In this document: piece by piece, positions 17,672 through 26,874 of the stretch | Layout: each line of letters starts with the position of its first letter | How positions within the stretch are numbered: position 1 is the stretch's first letter | Assembly: GCF_002860255.1 (NCBI RefSeq) | Contig: NZ_PGVE01000072.1 | Coordinates: 1 to 64,000 of the forward strand | Source of the DNA: Neobacillus cucumis | Lineage (GTDB): Bacteria > Bacillota > Bacilli > Bacillales > Cytobacillaceae | Direction: 5' to 3' | Length of the DNA stretch: 64,000 bases | Notes under the pieces: model-generated | Databases searched by the model: none | Told to the model about the DNA's origin: nothing | Seen by the model: the letters and a program-made list of their open reading frames with translations, nothing else | Made by a program: the position numbers and the translations under genes

Positions 17672-18211
17672 TTAATCCTTGGCTTGTTCCTCGGGATTAT
17701 TTTGCTCTTCAATTTTCAAGAATAGAATGTCGTCACTTATTTTCTTTTCATGCTGGTTCTTCAATGTGAGTAGTGCCGCCTTCCCGTCACTAGGCGACCC
17801 ATCAGAAAAATACATTGGAAAAAGTGAGAAAAATAGCATATAAAAGGAGAAATAGATAAACTGATACCAAAAAACTGATTTAACTAGAATTCCTTGAGAA
17901 ATAAGGGCGTGTACCAGAAAAATACCTGCCAAGTTGAATAAAGAGCCGCCAAGGTAAATGAAGGTGTTTGTAACACGGTTATCGTGCTTTAACGTCTTAA
18001 ACTCGCAGGCCCCATTCCAGAAATAGTATCTCCTTACTTCAATATTCCAAAAGGAAAATACCATAGTACCGCATCCGATGGCGATTTTTTTCTCTGATCC
18101 CCCGAAAAGCGTAACGAAAAAAATATGCCCGCATAGATGGATAAGGGTAACGATAGGAAGGATTACAAAAAAAGAGATTAAAAATTTTATAACATCAGCG
18201 AATCCAAACAT
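17672..18211 (-). CDS. M50-like membrane protein lacking the catalytic glutamate
   Basis: Integral membrane protein of 179 residues with about four hydrophobic segments. The first contains LIHLCGHIFFVTLFGG, which lines up with the zinc site of site-2 proteases (LIHELGHxxxxxLFG), but the HExxH glutamate is a leucine (codon CTA) and the spacing is otherwise kept. Near residue 140 SPSDGKAAL matches the second M50 metal motif (NPxDG-type), so one metal ligand may remain. It therefore looks like a pseudoprotease. AAGGGGGAT stands before the minus-strand ATG at 18211. No neighbour suggests a function. Confidence 0.7.
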   Translation of the reverse strand: MFGFADVIKFLISFFVILPIVTLIHLCGHIFFVTLFGGSEKKIAIGCGTMVFSFWNIEVRRYYFWNGACEFKTLKHDNRVTNTFIYLGGSLFNLAGIFLVHALISQGILVKSVFWYQFIYFSFYMLFFSLFPMYFSDGSPSDGKAALLTLKNQHEKKISDDILFLKIEEQNNPEEQAKD

Positions 18212-18394
18212 GACGATCCCCCTTAAATAAACAATGTAGAATATGTTATTTCGTTTGTGTGTGAAATGAACGTTTTTTTATGTACCCTGTAAACAAAAAA
18301 CGTTAACTAGAAAAAATTCACAGTATAATAAAATTACTAAATTATAATATAGTAAGCCATTAATTAAACGTCATTCGTTGGAAGGAAGATTATA

Positions 18395-19168
18395 ATGAAC
18401 CAATTAAAAGATAAAATAGCAATTATTACAGGGGTAAGCCGATTAAAAGGGATTGGAGCAGCTATTTGTAAAGAGTTGGCTGAAACGGGTTATCATATCT
18501 TTTTTACCTACTGGACGGAATATGATAAAAAAATGCCCTGGAGTATTGATTTAGAGGAGCCAATAAAATTAAAAGAAGAACTACTAAAAACAGGTGTTAA
18601 GGTGTCATGTATGGAGTTGGATTTAACTCAGCCTAATGCAGCGGAACAACTTATAAATAGAGTTTCTGTACAACTCGGTTATCCTGATATCTTGATTAAT
18701 AATGCTGCCTATTCAACGAACAACGATTTTTCTACTATAACTGCAGAAGAACTGGATAAACATTACCTGGTAAATGTTCGTGCAACGACTCTATTAAGTA
18801 GTAAATTTGCCCAAGGCTTTAATAAAAAATCGGGTGGAAGAATAGTCAATCTGACTTCAGGTCAGTTTCAAGGACCCATGCCTGGTGAATTAGCCTATGC
18901 AACAACAAAGGGGGCAGTGGATGCTCTAACTATTACATTGTCTGCAGAACTAGCCCCTTTAGGAATAACGGTTAATGCAGTCAATCCAGGTCCAACTGAT
19001 ACAGGATGGATGACACAGGAAATAAAAAGTCAATTAAAACCGTTGTTTCCTTTCGGTAGAATAGGTGAACCGAGAGATGTCGCAAAAATCATTAAATTTA
19101 TTGTCAGCGAAGAAGCAGATTGGATTACAGGTCAGATCATACATTCAGAAGGTGGATTTAAAAGATAA
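18395..19168 (+). CDS. Short-chain dehydrogenase/reductase (SDR)
   Basis: NAD(P)-dependent oxidoreductase of 257 residues. Cofactor motif TGVSRLKGIG is a variant of TGxxxGxG with insertion; INNAAYS, the catalytic Tyr-Lys pair in YATTKGA, and the C-terminal ITGQIIHSEGGF are typical of FabG-like classical SDRs. The insertion TYWTEYDKKMPWS after beta-2 resembles a subgroup often annotated as 3-oxoacyl-ACP reductase, but fatty acid synthesis is unlikely as it stands alone. Substrate unknown. GGAAGGAAG stands before ATG 18395. Confidence 0.85.
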   Translation: MNQLKDKIAIITGVSRLKGIGAAICKELAETGYHIFFTYWTEYDKKMPWSIDLEEPIKLKEELLKTGVKVSCMELDLTQPNAAEQLINRVSVQLGYPDILINNAAYSTNNDFSTITAEELDKHYLVNVRATTLLSSKFAQGFNKKSGGRIVNLTSGQFQGPMPGELAYATTKGAVDALTITLSAELAPLGITVNAVNPGPTDTGWMTQEIKSQLKPLFPFGRIGEPRDVAKIIKFIVSEEADWITGQIIHSEGGFKR

Positions 19169-19776
19169 TTAAGCCCCTTCAATAGGTGAAAATCAATTCG
19201 TGAATAAGTTACAACTTTATTGACATGGAAAAATGACAGAAAGAAATCAGTGAAACTGCTTTGTTTTTTTACTTTTGTTCACAATGAATAGAGCAAATCT
19301 TAATTTTTAGTTATTTTATATAATGACAGATGATAGTTAATTAATTATTATGTAACTAATTGTTACGAGTGATGTTAGGTTTTATAACATTAAAAACAGA
19401 AGATTTATTTGATTATGAAAGAAACAGAAAAAAATTGTCTTACTAGGTCTACAGTACATATTAGCCATATATGAAAGAATGTGTAGATTTGCCGTCTTTA
19501 TAAAACAAAACTATTTACCTAATTTACTGAATAATTTTATTTTGGTAGAATTATAAATAATAGTTAACAGTTTATTTCATTTACCCATTCAGCAAAAAAA
19601 CAATGTGTTTTTTTGCTGTTATTTTTTAACAAAAAGGAAGAGAAATCTAAAATTTTTTATTGAGCCTATGACGAATCATAATTCAATATCCATAGACTTT
19701 TCTTCCTAAAATACAAACATTGAAAATTCTAATCTACAAACAACATGGTAAGCCATTTGAAAATTAGGAGGTTTCT
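19169..19776. other. AT-rich intergenic region upstream of the PucR-type regulator
   Basis: About 600 bp with no supported gene. It contains a repeat (AATTCGTGAATAAGTTACA, 19196-19214) shared with 39004-39022, and the hairpin at 19590-19625. The regulator promoter probably lies in 19630-19770 but I cannot define it. Confidence 0.5.
19590..19627 (+). terminator. Intrinsic terminator in the gap before the PucR gene
   Basis: CAGCAAAAAAAC pairs perfectly with GTTTTTTTGCTG around AATGT, followed by TTATTTTTT. Confidence 0.75.
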
Positions 19777-21465
19777 ATGAGTTTAAAGGTAAATGATATT
19801 TTAAATTTAGAAATTATGAAGGACGCAATTGTGGTCACAGGGGAAAATTTAGTAAAGGAAAAAGAAGTTCAGTGGGTTTCTGCGATGGAAATGCCAGTAG
19901 AAAGCTTTGTCCGCAAGAATGAATTTGTTTTGACCACTGCAATCGGCTGTGGTCAAGATTATAAGGAATTCTTGAAATTTTTGTCTGATATTATTGATTC
20001 AGAGGCATCTGCGTTAGTAGTGGCACTTGGCAGGCATATTTTTGAAATTCCAATAGAAGCCATTGAACTAGCGAATAAGAACCAATTAATTCTGATTGAA
20101 ATCCCATGGGAAATCAGATTTTCTGAGATCATTGAAGAGGTGATGCTTGAATTAAATGATGCTAATTATAAAGAGAGCAGACGTTCGGAAAAAGTGCAGC
20201 AGGAGCTTTTAAATCTAATCCTTCAAGAAACAGAGTTGACATGTATTGCAAATTATTTATACAAGAATGTTGGGTACCCAGTTATTATTACTGATCAGAT
20301 CGGAACAGTTCAAGCCAATAGTAATGTTTGCCCTGACTTACTTGATCAGTGGCGGGAATATACTGTAAAAGGAATCATTCCTGCAAGAAAATTGGTGTCG
20401 CTTGCTTCACATGACCCAATGATTCAAAAAATACAAACGATTAAAATTGAGGATTATTCTATTGTACAGCTTCCGGTTATTCAAGTTTCAGAAAATACAC
20501 AAGACTTTTTATTTGTAATTCTCCCATCTTCTATTTCGCTCGAACAGTTTTTAACTCAATATACAGTCAATGTTTTAGAGCACGCCGTAACAACAATCGC
20601 TCTCTGGTTTTCTAGAAAAAATGCCGTGGATGAAGCAAAATCCATCCTCCACGATTCTTTTATTAAAGCCATCTATAACGGTGAATTTGTCTCCTGGGAT
20701 CTCGCAAATTCCCGTGCTGAAAAGATGGGTTATACTCTTACGTGCCCATATATTTGTATTACGGGTTATCCGGAAAATTTAAAGAACCTTTTTAAACAAA
20801 GGAATTTAGATGAAGAATTCTATCAGTTATGGTTTGAAAGCATGATTCATTATATAAAAGAAGAAATTTTCTATGCGGCCCAGTCATTACATAAAAAGGT
20901 TATGCTTACATATCAAGAAGAGAAACTATTGGTTTTTCTTGAAATTTCCCTGGATAATAAAAAAGAAGGGATTACAAATTTTTTAGATTTAGTGGATCGG
21001 CGCTTGCGAAACTTACTGCCTAATGTCGTCATTTCTTGGGGGATTGGCAATTACAATGAAGGGATATTAGGTTTTAAGGAAAGCTACCAAAATGCTAAAA
21101 TAGCTTTGAATATCAGCAGGAATAAAAAAGGATATGGGAATAGGGTTATGTATGAAAATACCCGCATCGACCGCTTGTTGTTAAATCTCTTTCAAAACTC
21201 AGAAATGAAAGAAATTATTATGACAACAGTTGAACCATTAGTAGAATACAATAAACAGAGGAATCTTGATTTAATAGAGACCATCAGTACCTATAATCAT
21301 TATCAAGGGAATGTTAGTAAGACAGCAAAAGCTCTATTCTTGCACCGGCAATCCTTGCTTTATCGTTTAAGAAAGATTGAAGAATTGACAGGTCTTTCCC
21401 TGGTGGATCCAGAGGATTTGTTTTTACTGGATTTAAGTATCAAAACATGGAAAATGAGATTTTAG
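19777..21465 (+). CDS. PucR-family transcriptional regulator of the ectoine cluster
   Basis: Probable specific regulator of the downstream ectoine/hydroxyectoine genes. Residues 1-130 match the PucR N-terminal (purine catabolism regulator-like) domain (SLKVNDILNLEIMKDAIVVT and ILIEIPWEIRFSEI). A central region (about 300-430) is of the GGDEF-like type found in CdaR/PucR proteins. Residues 495-550 form the C-terminal PucR helix-turn-helix (YNHYQGNVSKTAKALFLHRQ, then SLLYRLRKIEELTG). Proteobacterial ectoine clusters usually use the MocR-type EnuR instead. AGGAGG precedes ATG 19777. It is the first gene of the island and is separated from ehuB by a terminator. Confidence 0.85.
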   Translation: MSLKVNDILNLEIMKDAIVVTGENLVKEKEVQWVSAMEMPVESFVRKNEFVLTTAIGCGQDYKEFLKFLSDIIDSEASALVVALGRHIFEIPIEAIELANKNQLILIEIPWEIRFSEIIEEVMLELNDANYKESRRSEKVQQELLNLILQETELTCIANYLYKNVGYPVIITDQIGTVQANSNVCPDLLDQWREYTVKGIIPARKLVSLASHDPMIQKIQTIKIEDYSIVQLPVIQVSENTQDFLFVILPSSISLEQFLTQYTVNVLEHAVTTIALWFSRKNAVDEAKSILHDSFIKAIYNGEFVSWDLANSRAEKMGYTLTCPYICITGYPENLKNLFKQRNLDEEFYQLWFESMIHYIKEEIFYAAQSLHKKVMLTYQEEKLLVFLEISLDNKKEGITNFLDLVDRRLRNLLPNVVISWGIGNYNEGILGFKESYQNAKIALNISRNKKGYGNRVMYENTRIDRLLLNLFQNSEMKEIIMTTVEPLVEYNKQRNLDLIETISTYNHYQGNVSKTAKALFLHRQSLLYRLRKIEELTGLSLVDPEDLFLLDLSIKTWKMRF

Positions 21466-21477
21466 CATAACAAAAGA

Positions 21478-21520
21478 AGCCAGTCAAAGAGAAATAGATA
21501 TCTCTTTGCTGGCTTTTTTT
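21478..21520 (+). terminator. Intrinsic terminator after the PucR gene
   Basis: GCCAG-CAAAGAGA pairs with TCTCTTTG-CTGGC (one bulged T), followed by seven T. Confidence 0.88.
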
Positions 21521-21722
21521 ATTGTCAGTCATGTTATTATACAAAATGTAAGAAAGAATATTAAGAAAATTCATACAAATTATCGAATGTATTTTACATC
21601 ACCTATTTTTATAATAAGAATCACCAATAGTAAATTGCACACATGCAGACATAATACTTTTACATAATAGCAAGACCAAGATTTATCCTTTCAAATTAAA
21701 TATGAGGAGTTGGGTACGAGCA

Positions 21723-22607
21723 ATGAAAAAATGGATCATGTCTATTCTAGTAGGTGTTATGCTTGTGGTATTAGCAGGATGTGGTACTTCCAAAAGTACT
21801 TCTGCAGGGGGTTCAGTCAGCGGAGAGACCACGTTAGAAAAAATGAAAAAACAAGGCTATGCTACTGTTGGTTTTGCAAACGAGATTCCATATGCTTATG
21901 CTACTTCCGATGGGAAATTAACAGGAGAATCTGTTGAAGTTGCAAGAGCTGTTCTAAAAAGACTGGGAATTAAAGAAGTAAACGGAGTATTAACAGAGTT
22001 TGGTTCATTAATACCTGGTCTCAAGGCCAAACGTTTTGACATCATCACAGCTGGTATGTACATCACGCCAGAACGTGCAAAGGAAGTTGCATATGGAAAT
22101 CCGGACTATATGATTGGCCAGGCAATTGCTGTTAAGAAAGGGAATCCTTACAATCTTCATAGCTATGAGGATATTGCCAAAAACAAAAAGGTCAAAGTCG
22201 GTGTAATCGGAGGTTCTGTTGAAAGCGGCTATTTAACAGCAGTCGGTGTCTCTAATGAACAGATCTCCATTTTTCCCGATAATTCATCCCTCATTTCTGC
22301 CTTACAGTCAAAGCGTGTTGATACTGTCACAGTTTCAGGGCCGTCCATTCGTAAAATGCTAGAATCAGCTAATGATCCAAATCTCGAGAGTGTTAATGAC
22401 TTTGTACAGCCCGTAATAGATGGAAAAAGTTTCAGGGCTTATGGGGCCATTGTCTTCAGGCAGGGAGATGATGAATTTCGTAAGGCCTATAACAAGGAGT
22501 TGCAAGCTTTGAAGGATTCAGGGGAGCTTTTAAAGATTTTGAAAAAGTTCGGTATGTCGGAAGATGAATTGCCTAAGGATGTCACAGTCGAGGACGTATT
22601 AAAGTAA
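21723..22607 (+). CDS. ehuB: Ectoine/hydroxyectoine-binding lipoprotein EhuB
   Basis: Extracellular solute-binding lipoprotein, family 3 (polar amino acid type). The signal peptide MKKWIMSILVGVMLVVLAGC ends in lipobox LAGC. The body matches my memory of EhuB closely: FANEIPYAYATSDGKLTGES, then VLTEFGSLIPGLKAKRFDII and AGMYITPERAKEVAYGNP, stretches characteristic of ectoine-binding EhuB. The frame is open from ATG 21702, but ATG 21723 starts at the signal peptide and lies 13 bases after GAGGAG. Its partner permeases and ATPase are found 3 kb downstream, which is unusual. A strong hairpin follows the gene. Confidence 0.85.
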   Translation: MKKWIMSILVGVMLVVLAGCGTSKSTSAGGSVSGETTLEKMKKQGYATVGFANEIPYAYATSDGKLTGESVEVARAVLKRLGIKEVNGVLTEFGSLIPGLKAKRFDIITAGMYITPERAKEVAYGNPDYMIGQAIAVKKGNPYNLHSYEDIAKNKKVKVGVIGGSVESGYLTAVGVSNEQISIFPDNSSLISALQSKRVDTVTVSGPSIRKMLESANDPNLESVNDFVQPVIDGKSFRAYGAIVFRQGDDEFRKAYNKELQALKDSGELLKILKKFGMSEDELPKDVTVEDVLK

Positions 22608-22621
22608 GAAATAAGGTTCAG

Positions 22622-22660
22622 TCAGAAATCAGATGTTTTATCTGATTTCTGAATTTTTTT
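22622..22660 (+). terminator. Perfect 12-bp hairpin terminator after ehuB
   Basis: TCAGAAATCAGA pairs perfectly with TCTGATTTCTGA around TGTTTTA, followed by ATTTTTTT. Being inside the gene cluster, it may let some transcription through and raise binding-protein mRNA relative to the genes behind. Confidence 0.85.
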
Positions 22661-22708
22661 AAAAGCATGTAAGATACGGAACACTTTATTTTCTGGCTGG
22701 GGGTTTTT

Positions 22709-24373
22709 ATGAGAATCATAGAAACAGACATCTTAATCATTGGTTCCGGTGCTGCTGGGTTAATGGCATCGGTGTATGCAGGTCTGACCGGCAGGGATGT
22801 TCTTGTGATTGACAAGGGGATTGCAGGTAAAAGTGGTTCGACGGTAGGGGCTGTTCAAATGGCAGGATCCGGGAGTTGGTCAAGTAAGTATGACACGATT
22901 GAATCCTATACAAATGACATCCTTGTCAGTGGAAAGGGGTTAAGTAAATTTCCATTGGTCCAAGCACTTGTCCAAGATATTGAAAAAATCATTAATGATT
23001 TGGTGGAGTGGGGAATGAAACCGGATATCGCCTCTGATGGAAATCTTTTAGTTTCTTCAGCTTCCGGGCATAGTCACCCACGTTCAATTAGTGCTAAAAA
23101 GGGGAATAGCGGTCGGGCAATCATCCAAACGTTAACACGGAAAGTGAAAAATCTTACGAACATCAAGCTAATGAGTGATACCATAACGATTGAATTAATA
23201 AGTTTTGAAAATAAAGTACATGGGGCGGTTGTTTATGACTTGGCGAAAGCAGAGATTGTATTGCTTTTAAGCCATTCAGTCATTCTTGCAACAGGAGGAG
23301 CTGGTCAGCTATACCCTGTTACTAGTAATCCCATTCAAGCAACAGGGGATGGTTTTTCTTTAGCGTTACAAGCGGGTGCGGCTTTGATTGATATGGAGCA
23401 AATTCAATTTTATCCTGTCAGTCTTATTTACCCGGAATCTCTTAGTGGATTTTGTATGAGTTTCTATCCTATGGCCAAGTTGTTCAACAAATCTTATGAG
23501 AGATTTATGTATCGCTATGAACCTGAAAAACTCGAGGATGTTACGAGGGACCGGTTAGCCTATGCAGTGGAGCGGGAAGTGCGTTTAGGCAGGGGAACTG
23601 AACATAATGGGGTTTGGCTGGATGGAACAGCATCGATTAAAGAAATTAAGCAATTATTTCCTCATGAATATAAGTTATGCCTTCAGCATGGTGTAGATTT
23701 AGCGAAGGATCTTGTGGAAATAGCGCCTGCTGCTCATTTTATAATGGGTGGAGTGGAGGTAGACCAATGGAGTGCATCCAGTGTAGAAGGGCTGTATATT
23801 GCAGGTGAAACAGCAGGCGGCCTTCATGGCGGTAACCGTTTAGGAAATAATGCACTTTCCGAATGTTTGGTATTTGGAGCAAGAGCAGGAAAAGCGGCGG
23901 CATGTTATAGGGAGGCAGTGCCCAATCTTTCTGACAGCAAGATAGAGCAATTGATTAACAGGGCTAATAAGTTTGTAAGCTCGATCGCCACATCCTCTGG
24001 TAAAAAGCGCCCCTATCAAATGAAGGACCAGATTCGTCATATTATGGGTGAACATGTTGGTGTTTTAAGAACCAGAATGGAGCTTAAAACAGCACATGAT
24101 GAATTGGAAATGATTCATCAAGACCTTGCCAAAGTGACGGTAACAGGTGTTGGGAAACCTTTTGCTAGAGAAGTTTTGGATTATATTGAAGCCAATCATA
24201 TGCTATGGACAGCCAGGGGGATCATAGGTTCTGCACTAATGAGGAAAGAGAGCAGAGGGGCACATTGTCTTATCGATTTTCCTGAAGCCATAGCGAATAC
24301 GGAACACACAACCGTTCAATGGAAAAAAGGGAAGCTGTATTTTTCGAGAAAATTAGCCGAAAAAAGTTGGTGA
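22709..24373 (+). CDS. FAD-dependent fumarate reductase/aspartate oxidase-like flavoprotein
   Basis: Soluble flavoenzyme of 554 residues in the SdhA/FrdA/NadB family. Rossmann FAD motif IIGSGAAGLMASVYAG near residue 9, HSHPRSISAKKG around 110-125, the TRDRLAYAVEREVRLGRG segment that carries the catalytic-type arginine, and the C-terminal FAD signature GLYIAGETAGGLHGGNRLGN are all present. The next gene encodes a lone 2Fe-2S domain, so the pair looks like a two-component oxidoreductase without heme or membrane anchor. Its place inside the ectoine cluster suggests oxidation or reduction of a (hydroxy)ectoine intermediate; I know of no such partner in characterised doe/eut clusters. Substrate not readable from sequence. 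Confidence 0.75.
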   Translation: MRIIETDILIIGSGAAGLMASVYAGLTGRDVLVIDKGIAGKSGSTVGAVQMAGSGSWSSKYDTIESYTNDILVSGKGLSKFPLVQALVQDIEKIINDLVEWGMKPDIASDGNLLVSSASGHSHPRSISAKKGNSGRAIIQTLTRKVKNLTNIKLMSDTITIELISFENKVHGAVVYDLAKAEIVLLLSHSVILATGGAGQLYPVTSNPIQATGDGFSLALQAGAALIDMEQIQFYPVSLIYPESLSGFCMSFYPMAKLFNKSYERFMYRYEPEKLEDVTRDRLAYAVEREVRLGRGTEHNGVWLDGTASIKEIKQLFPHEYKLCLQHGVDLAKDLVEIAPAAHFIMGGVEVDQWSASSVEGLYIAGETAGGLHGGNRLGNNALSECLVFGARAGKAAACYREAVPNLSDSKIEQLINRANKFVSSIATSSGKKRPYQMKDQIRHIMGEHVGVLRTRMELKTAHDELEMIHQDLAKVTVTGVGKPFAREVLDYIEANHMLWTARGIIGSALMRKESRGAHCLIDFPEAIANTEHTTVQWKKGKLYFSRKLAEKSW

Positions 24374-24376
24374 CCT

Positions 24377-24685
24377 ATGCTAAAAATAAGGATGGAACGA
24401 TTGGAGGAGGAACGCCTTCCTCGGACGGATAATTTTGAGATCCCCCTTCAAAAAGGAATGACTGTGTTAGAGGTTTTGGAAACAATCTATCGTGAGAGAG
24501 ACCCGACCATTGCTTATCGTTTCTCATGTAGAACTGGTCTTTGCGGTACATGCGGGATAATGATCAATCATAAATCCGGATTAAGCTGCTTGAAGGCTGC
24601 AGAAGCATACAGTGATGGATACCTTCATCTTAGTCCACTGCCAAAGGGAATTACAGTAAGGGATTTTGTGAAAGAAGTAAAGTGA
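24377..24685 (+). CDS. 2Fe-2S ferredoxin-like subunit (SdhB N-domain type)
   Basis: Protein of 102 residues equal to the plant-type 2Fe-2S domain of SdhB/FrdB without the second Fe-S domain. Cluster cysteines are in FSCRTGLCGTCG plus a fourth in SGLSCLKA, the spacing typical of succinate dehydrogenase iron-sulfur subunits. It starts three bases after the flavoprotein stop and overlaps the next frame, so it is almost certainly the electron-transfer partner of the flavoprotein. Confidence 0.85.
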   Translation: MLKIRMERLEEERLPRTDNFEIPLQKGMTVLEVLETIYRERDPTIAYRFSCRTGLCGTCGIMINHKSGLSCLKAAEAYSDGYLHLSPLPKGITVRDFVKEVK

Positions 24686-24720
24686 TGATTATAAGTTGGA
24701 ATACGAAAGTGGGGGTAGGA

Positions 24721-25452
24721 ATGATATATGAAGCGAGAAAAGGACAAGTAAGTTATGGAGAAGCAATAGGAATTCTGCTTTTAGACACTTTTGCACCGTT
24801 TATTCCAGGTGATGTTGGCAATGCCACCACGTACTCTTTTCCTGTAAGATTTCGTAAAGTTGAGGGCTTTTCGGTTACCCGTTTGTTTAACAAAGATCGG
24901 ACCGTCCTTGACTCATTAGTTGAGGCCTGCCAAGAGCTAGTCAGTGAAGGGGTAAAAGCCATTACAGGGGATTGTGGTTATATGGCATTATTTCAAAAAG
25001 AACTAGCTGAAAGGGTGGAAGTTCCCATCTTTCTTTCTAGTCTGCTGCAAGTGCCATTTATCTCGAACATGTTAAGTGAGGATGAAAAGGTGGGAATAAT
25101 CTGCGCGGATTCTAGGATTTTAGATAGTGATTTGTTAGAGGCAGCAGGGGTTCATGCTTCTATCCCAATCTGCGTAAGCGGGCTTGAAAATAAAGAGAAT
25201 TTTTATAAAGCGGCCATTGAAGAAGTGGGAACGCTTGATGCGAAACAAATAGAAAAAGAAGTCGTTTCGGCAGCCAAACAAATGGTGGAAAATAACCCAA
25301 TGGTGAAAGCCATTTTATTAGAATGCAGCATGCTTCCGCCCTATGCTGCATCTGTTCAAGAAGCGATTAACCTGCCAGTCTTTGATTATATTACAATGAT
25401 TAATTATGTCTATTCGTCAGTCGTTAAAAAGAGATTTGAAGGATATATGTGA
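24721..25452 (+). CDS. Asp/Glu/hydantoin racemase-family protein (possible EutA role)
   Basis: Cytoplasmic enzyme of the aspartate/glutamate racemase superfamily, which also includes arylmalonate decarboxylase and the EutA proteins of hydroxyectoine clusters. The two active-site cysteines typical of racemases are present: one in ITGDCGYMALFQ, one in ILLECSMLPPYA. I choose ATG 24721 (243 aa) because GGGGG lies five bases before it; the same frame is open from GTG 24682, overlapping the ferredoxin stop. Its position before ehuC and among eut-like genes makes a role in hydroxyectoine conversion plausible, but it could equally be a true amino acid racemase. Confidence 0.7.
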   Translation: MIYEARKGQVSYGEAIGILLLDTFAPFIPGDVGNATTYSFPVRFRKVEGFSVTRLFNKDRTVLDSLVEACQELVSEGVKAITGDCGYMALFQKELAERVEVPIFLSSLLQVPFISNMLSEDEKVGIICADSRILDSDLLEAAGVHASIPICVSGLENKENFYKAAIEEVGTLDAKQIEKEVVSAAKQMVENNPMVKAILLECSMLPPYAASVQEAINLPVFDYITMINYVYSSVVKKRFEGYM

Positions 25453-25508
25453 AATAGAGTTAACATCCATTTCTGCCCTCGCCGCATAAAATTCTTTACG
25501 ACAGGAGT

Positions 25509-26168
25509 GTGGTTACGATAAATACCTATATTGAATTGGTACCTTCCCTATTAAATGGGGCCAAGATTACCATCCAAGTGCTTGTATTGTCTTTGATTTT
25601 CACCTATATGATTGCGTTTATTGCCGGCCTGGGAAAACTGTCCAAATTCAAAGTAATAAGTGTCATTTGTACGGTTTATATTGAAATTTTCCGAGGTACC
25701 TCTTTACTAGTTCAATTATTTTGGATTTACTTTGTTTTACCGTTTTTCGGGATTGAATTTTCTCCATTGACCGCAGGCGTAATTGCGATGTCCTTATGCT
25801 ACGGTGCATATGCATCTGAGGTTGTTCGCGGGGCCATTTTATCCATTCCAATTGGACAAACAGAAGCTGCCATTGCGTTAAATATGACACCCTTTCAAAG
25901 AATGATTAGAATTATTATTCCGCAAGCATTCAAAATCATGCTGCCAGGGTTCGGAAATCTCTCGATAGAATTAATGAAAGGGACCTCACTTGTTTCATTA
26001 ATCACCCTAGGAGATCTAACATACCAATCCTTAACCTTACGTAATACAAATGTCGCTCATACAACAGAAATTTTCGTCGCCTTACTCGTAATCTATTTTC
26101 TCATTGCCCTGCCTCTTATTTTTTTTGCCCGATGGTTAGAGCGTAGAGCATCTATAGGGAGGGTTTAG
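25509..26168 (+). CDS. ehuC: Ectoine ABC transporter permease EhuC
   Basis: Permease of the polar-amino-acid (HisM/GlnP) type, 219 residues, about five membrane helices, with EAA loop QTEAAIALNMTPFQRMIRII. With EhuD, EhuA and EhuB it forms an importer. The only standard start is GTG 25509, but AGGAG ends one base before it, which is too close; an ATA three codons later (25518) would have normal spacing. The true start is therefore uncertain. Two bases separate it from ehuD. Confidence 0.82.
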   Translation: MVTINTYIELVPSLLNGAKITIQVLVLSLIFTYMIAFIAGLGKLSKFKVISVICTVYIEIFRGTSLLVQLFWIYFVLPFFGIEFSPLTAGVIAMSLCYGAYASEVVRGAILSIPIGQTEAAIALNMTPFQRMIRIIIPQAFKIMLPGFGNLSIELMKGTSLVSLITLGDLTYQSLTLRNTNVAHTTEIFVALLVIYFLIALPLIFFARWLERRASIGRV

Positions 26169-26169
26169 C

Positions 26170-26874
26170 ATGAACTTATGGGATTGGAATTATACATTTG
26201 AGGTGTTCCCCGTCATTTTTCGAGCGATGTGGACAACACTTACAGCCACTATTACTGCGTTTGCCCTAGCAATGGTACTAGGATTAATTTTAGCTGTTCT
26301 GCGGCGGGTATCCTATAAACCAATTACATGGTTAGTAATCGCCATTAGCGAGTTTATTCGGGCAACCCCTCCGCTCGTGCAGCTTTTCTTTGTTTTCTAT
26401 GTATTACCGTTTTACGGAGTATCTTTAACTCCCTTTGTAGCGGGAACACTTGCATTAGGGGTTCATTACAGCACCTATTGTGCAGAGATCTATCGTTCAG
26501 GAATTGACTCTGTTCCACGGGGACAATGGGAGGCTGCAACTTCTCTTAATTTCTCTAGTACCCAGAAATGGATGAAGATTATCCTTCCGCAAGCAATACC
26601 ACCCATTATTCCAATGTTAGGTAACTATTTAATTTCTATGTTTAAAGATACTCCGTTATTATCGGCTATTACGGTTGTTGAAATGCTACAAGCGGCAAAA
26701 ATTGCTGGTTCTGCTTCCTTCCGTTATCTAGAACCATTCACGATCGTAGGCTTACTTTTCTTATTATTAAGCTATCCTTCTGCACTATTGATTAAAAAAC
26801 TGGAAGTTAAAATGAATCGAAGAAATCTAGGGAAAAAGGAAAAGAGATCAATAGAAAAGGGAGTGGCGGTATAA
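26170..26874 (+). CDS. ehuD: Ectoine ABC transporter permease EhuD
   Basis: Second HisM-type permease, 234 residues. It begins NLWDWNYTFEVFPVIFRAMW, a start typical of EhuD, and has the EAA loop QWEAATSLNFSSTQKWMKII. The site GGGAGGG precedes ATG 26170. It overlaps ehuA by one base (TAATG), indicating translational coupling. Confidence 0.83.
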   Translation: MNLWDWNYTFEVFPVIFRAMWTTLTATITAFALAMVLGLILAVLRRVSYKPITWLVIAISEFIRATPPLVQLFFVFYVLPFYGVSLTPFVAGTLALGVHYSTYCAEIYRSGIDSVPRGQWEAATSLNFSSTQKWMKIILPQAIPPIIPMLGNYLISMFKDTPLLSAITVVEMLQAAKIAGSASFRYLEPFTIVGLLFLLLSYPSALLIKKLEVKMNRRNLGKKEKRSIEKGVAV

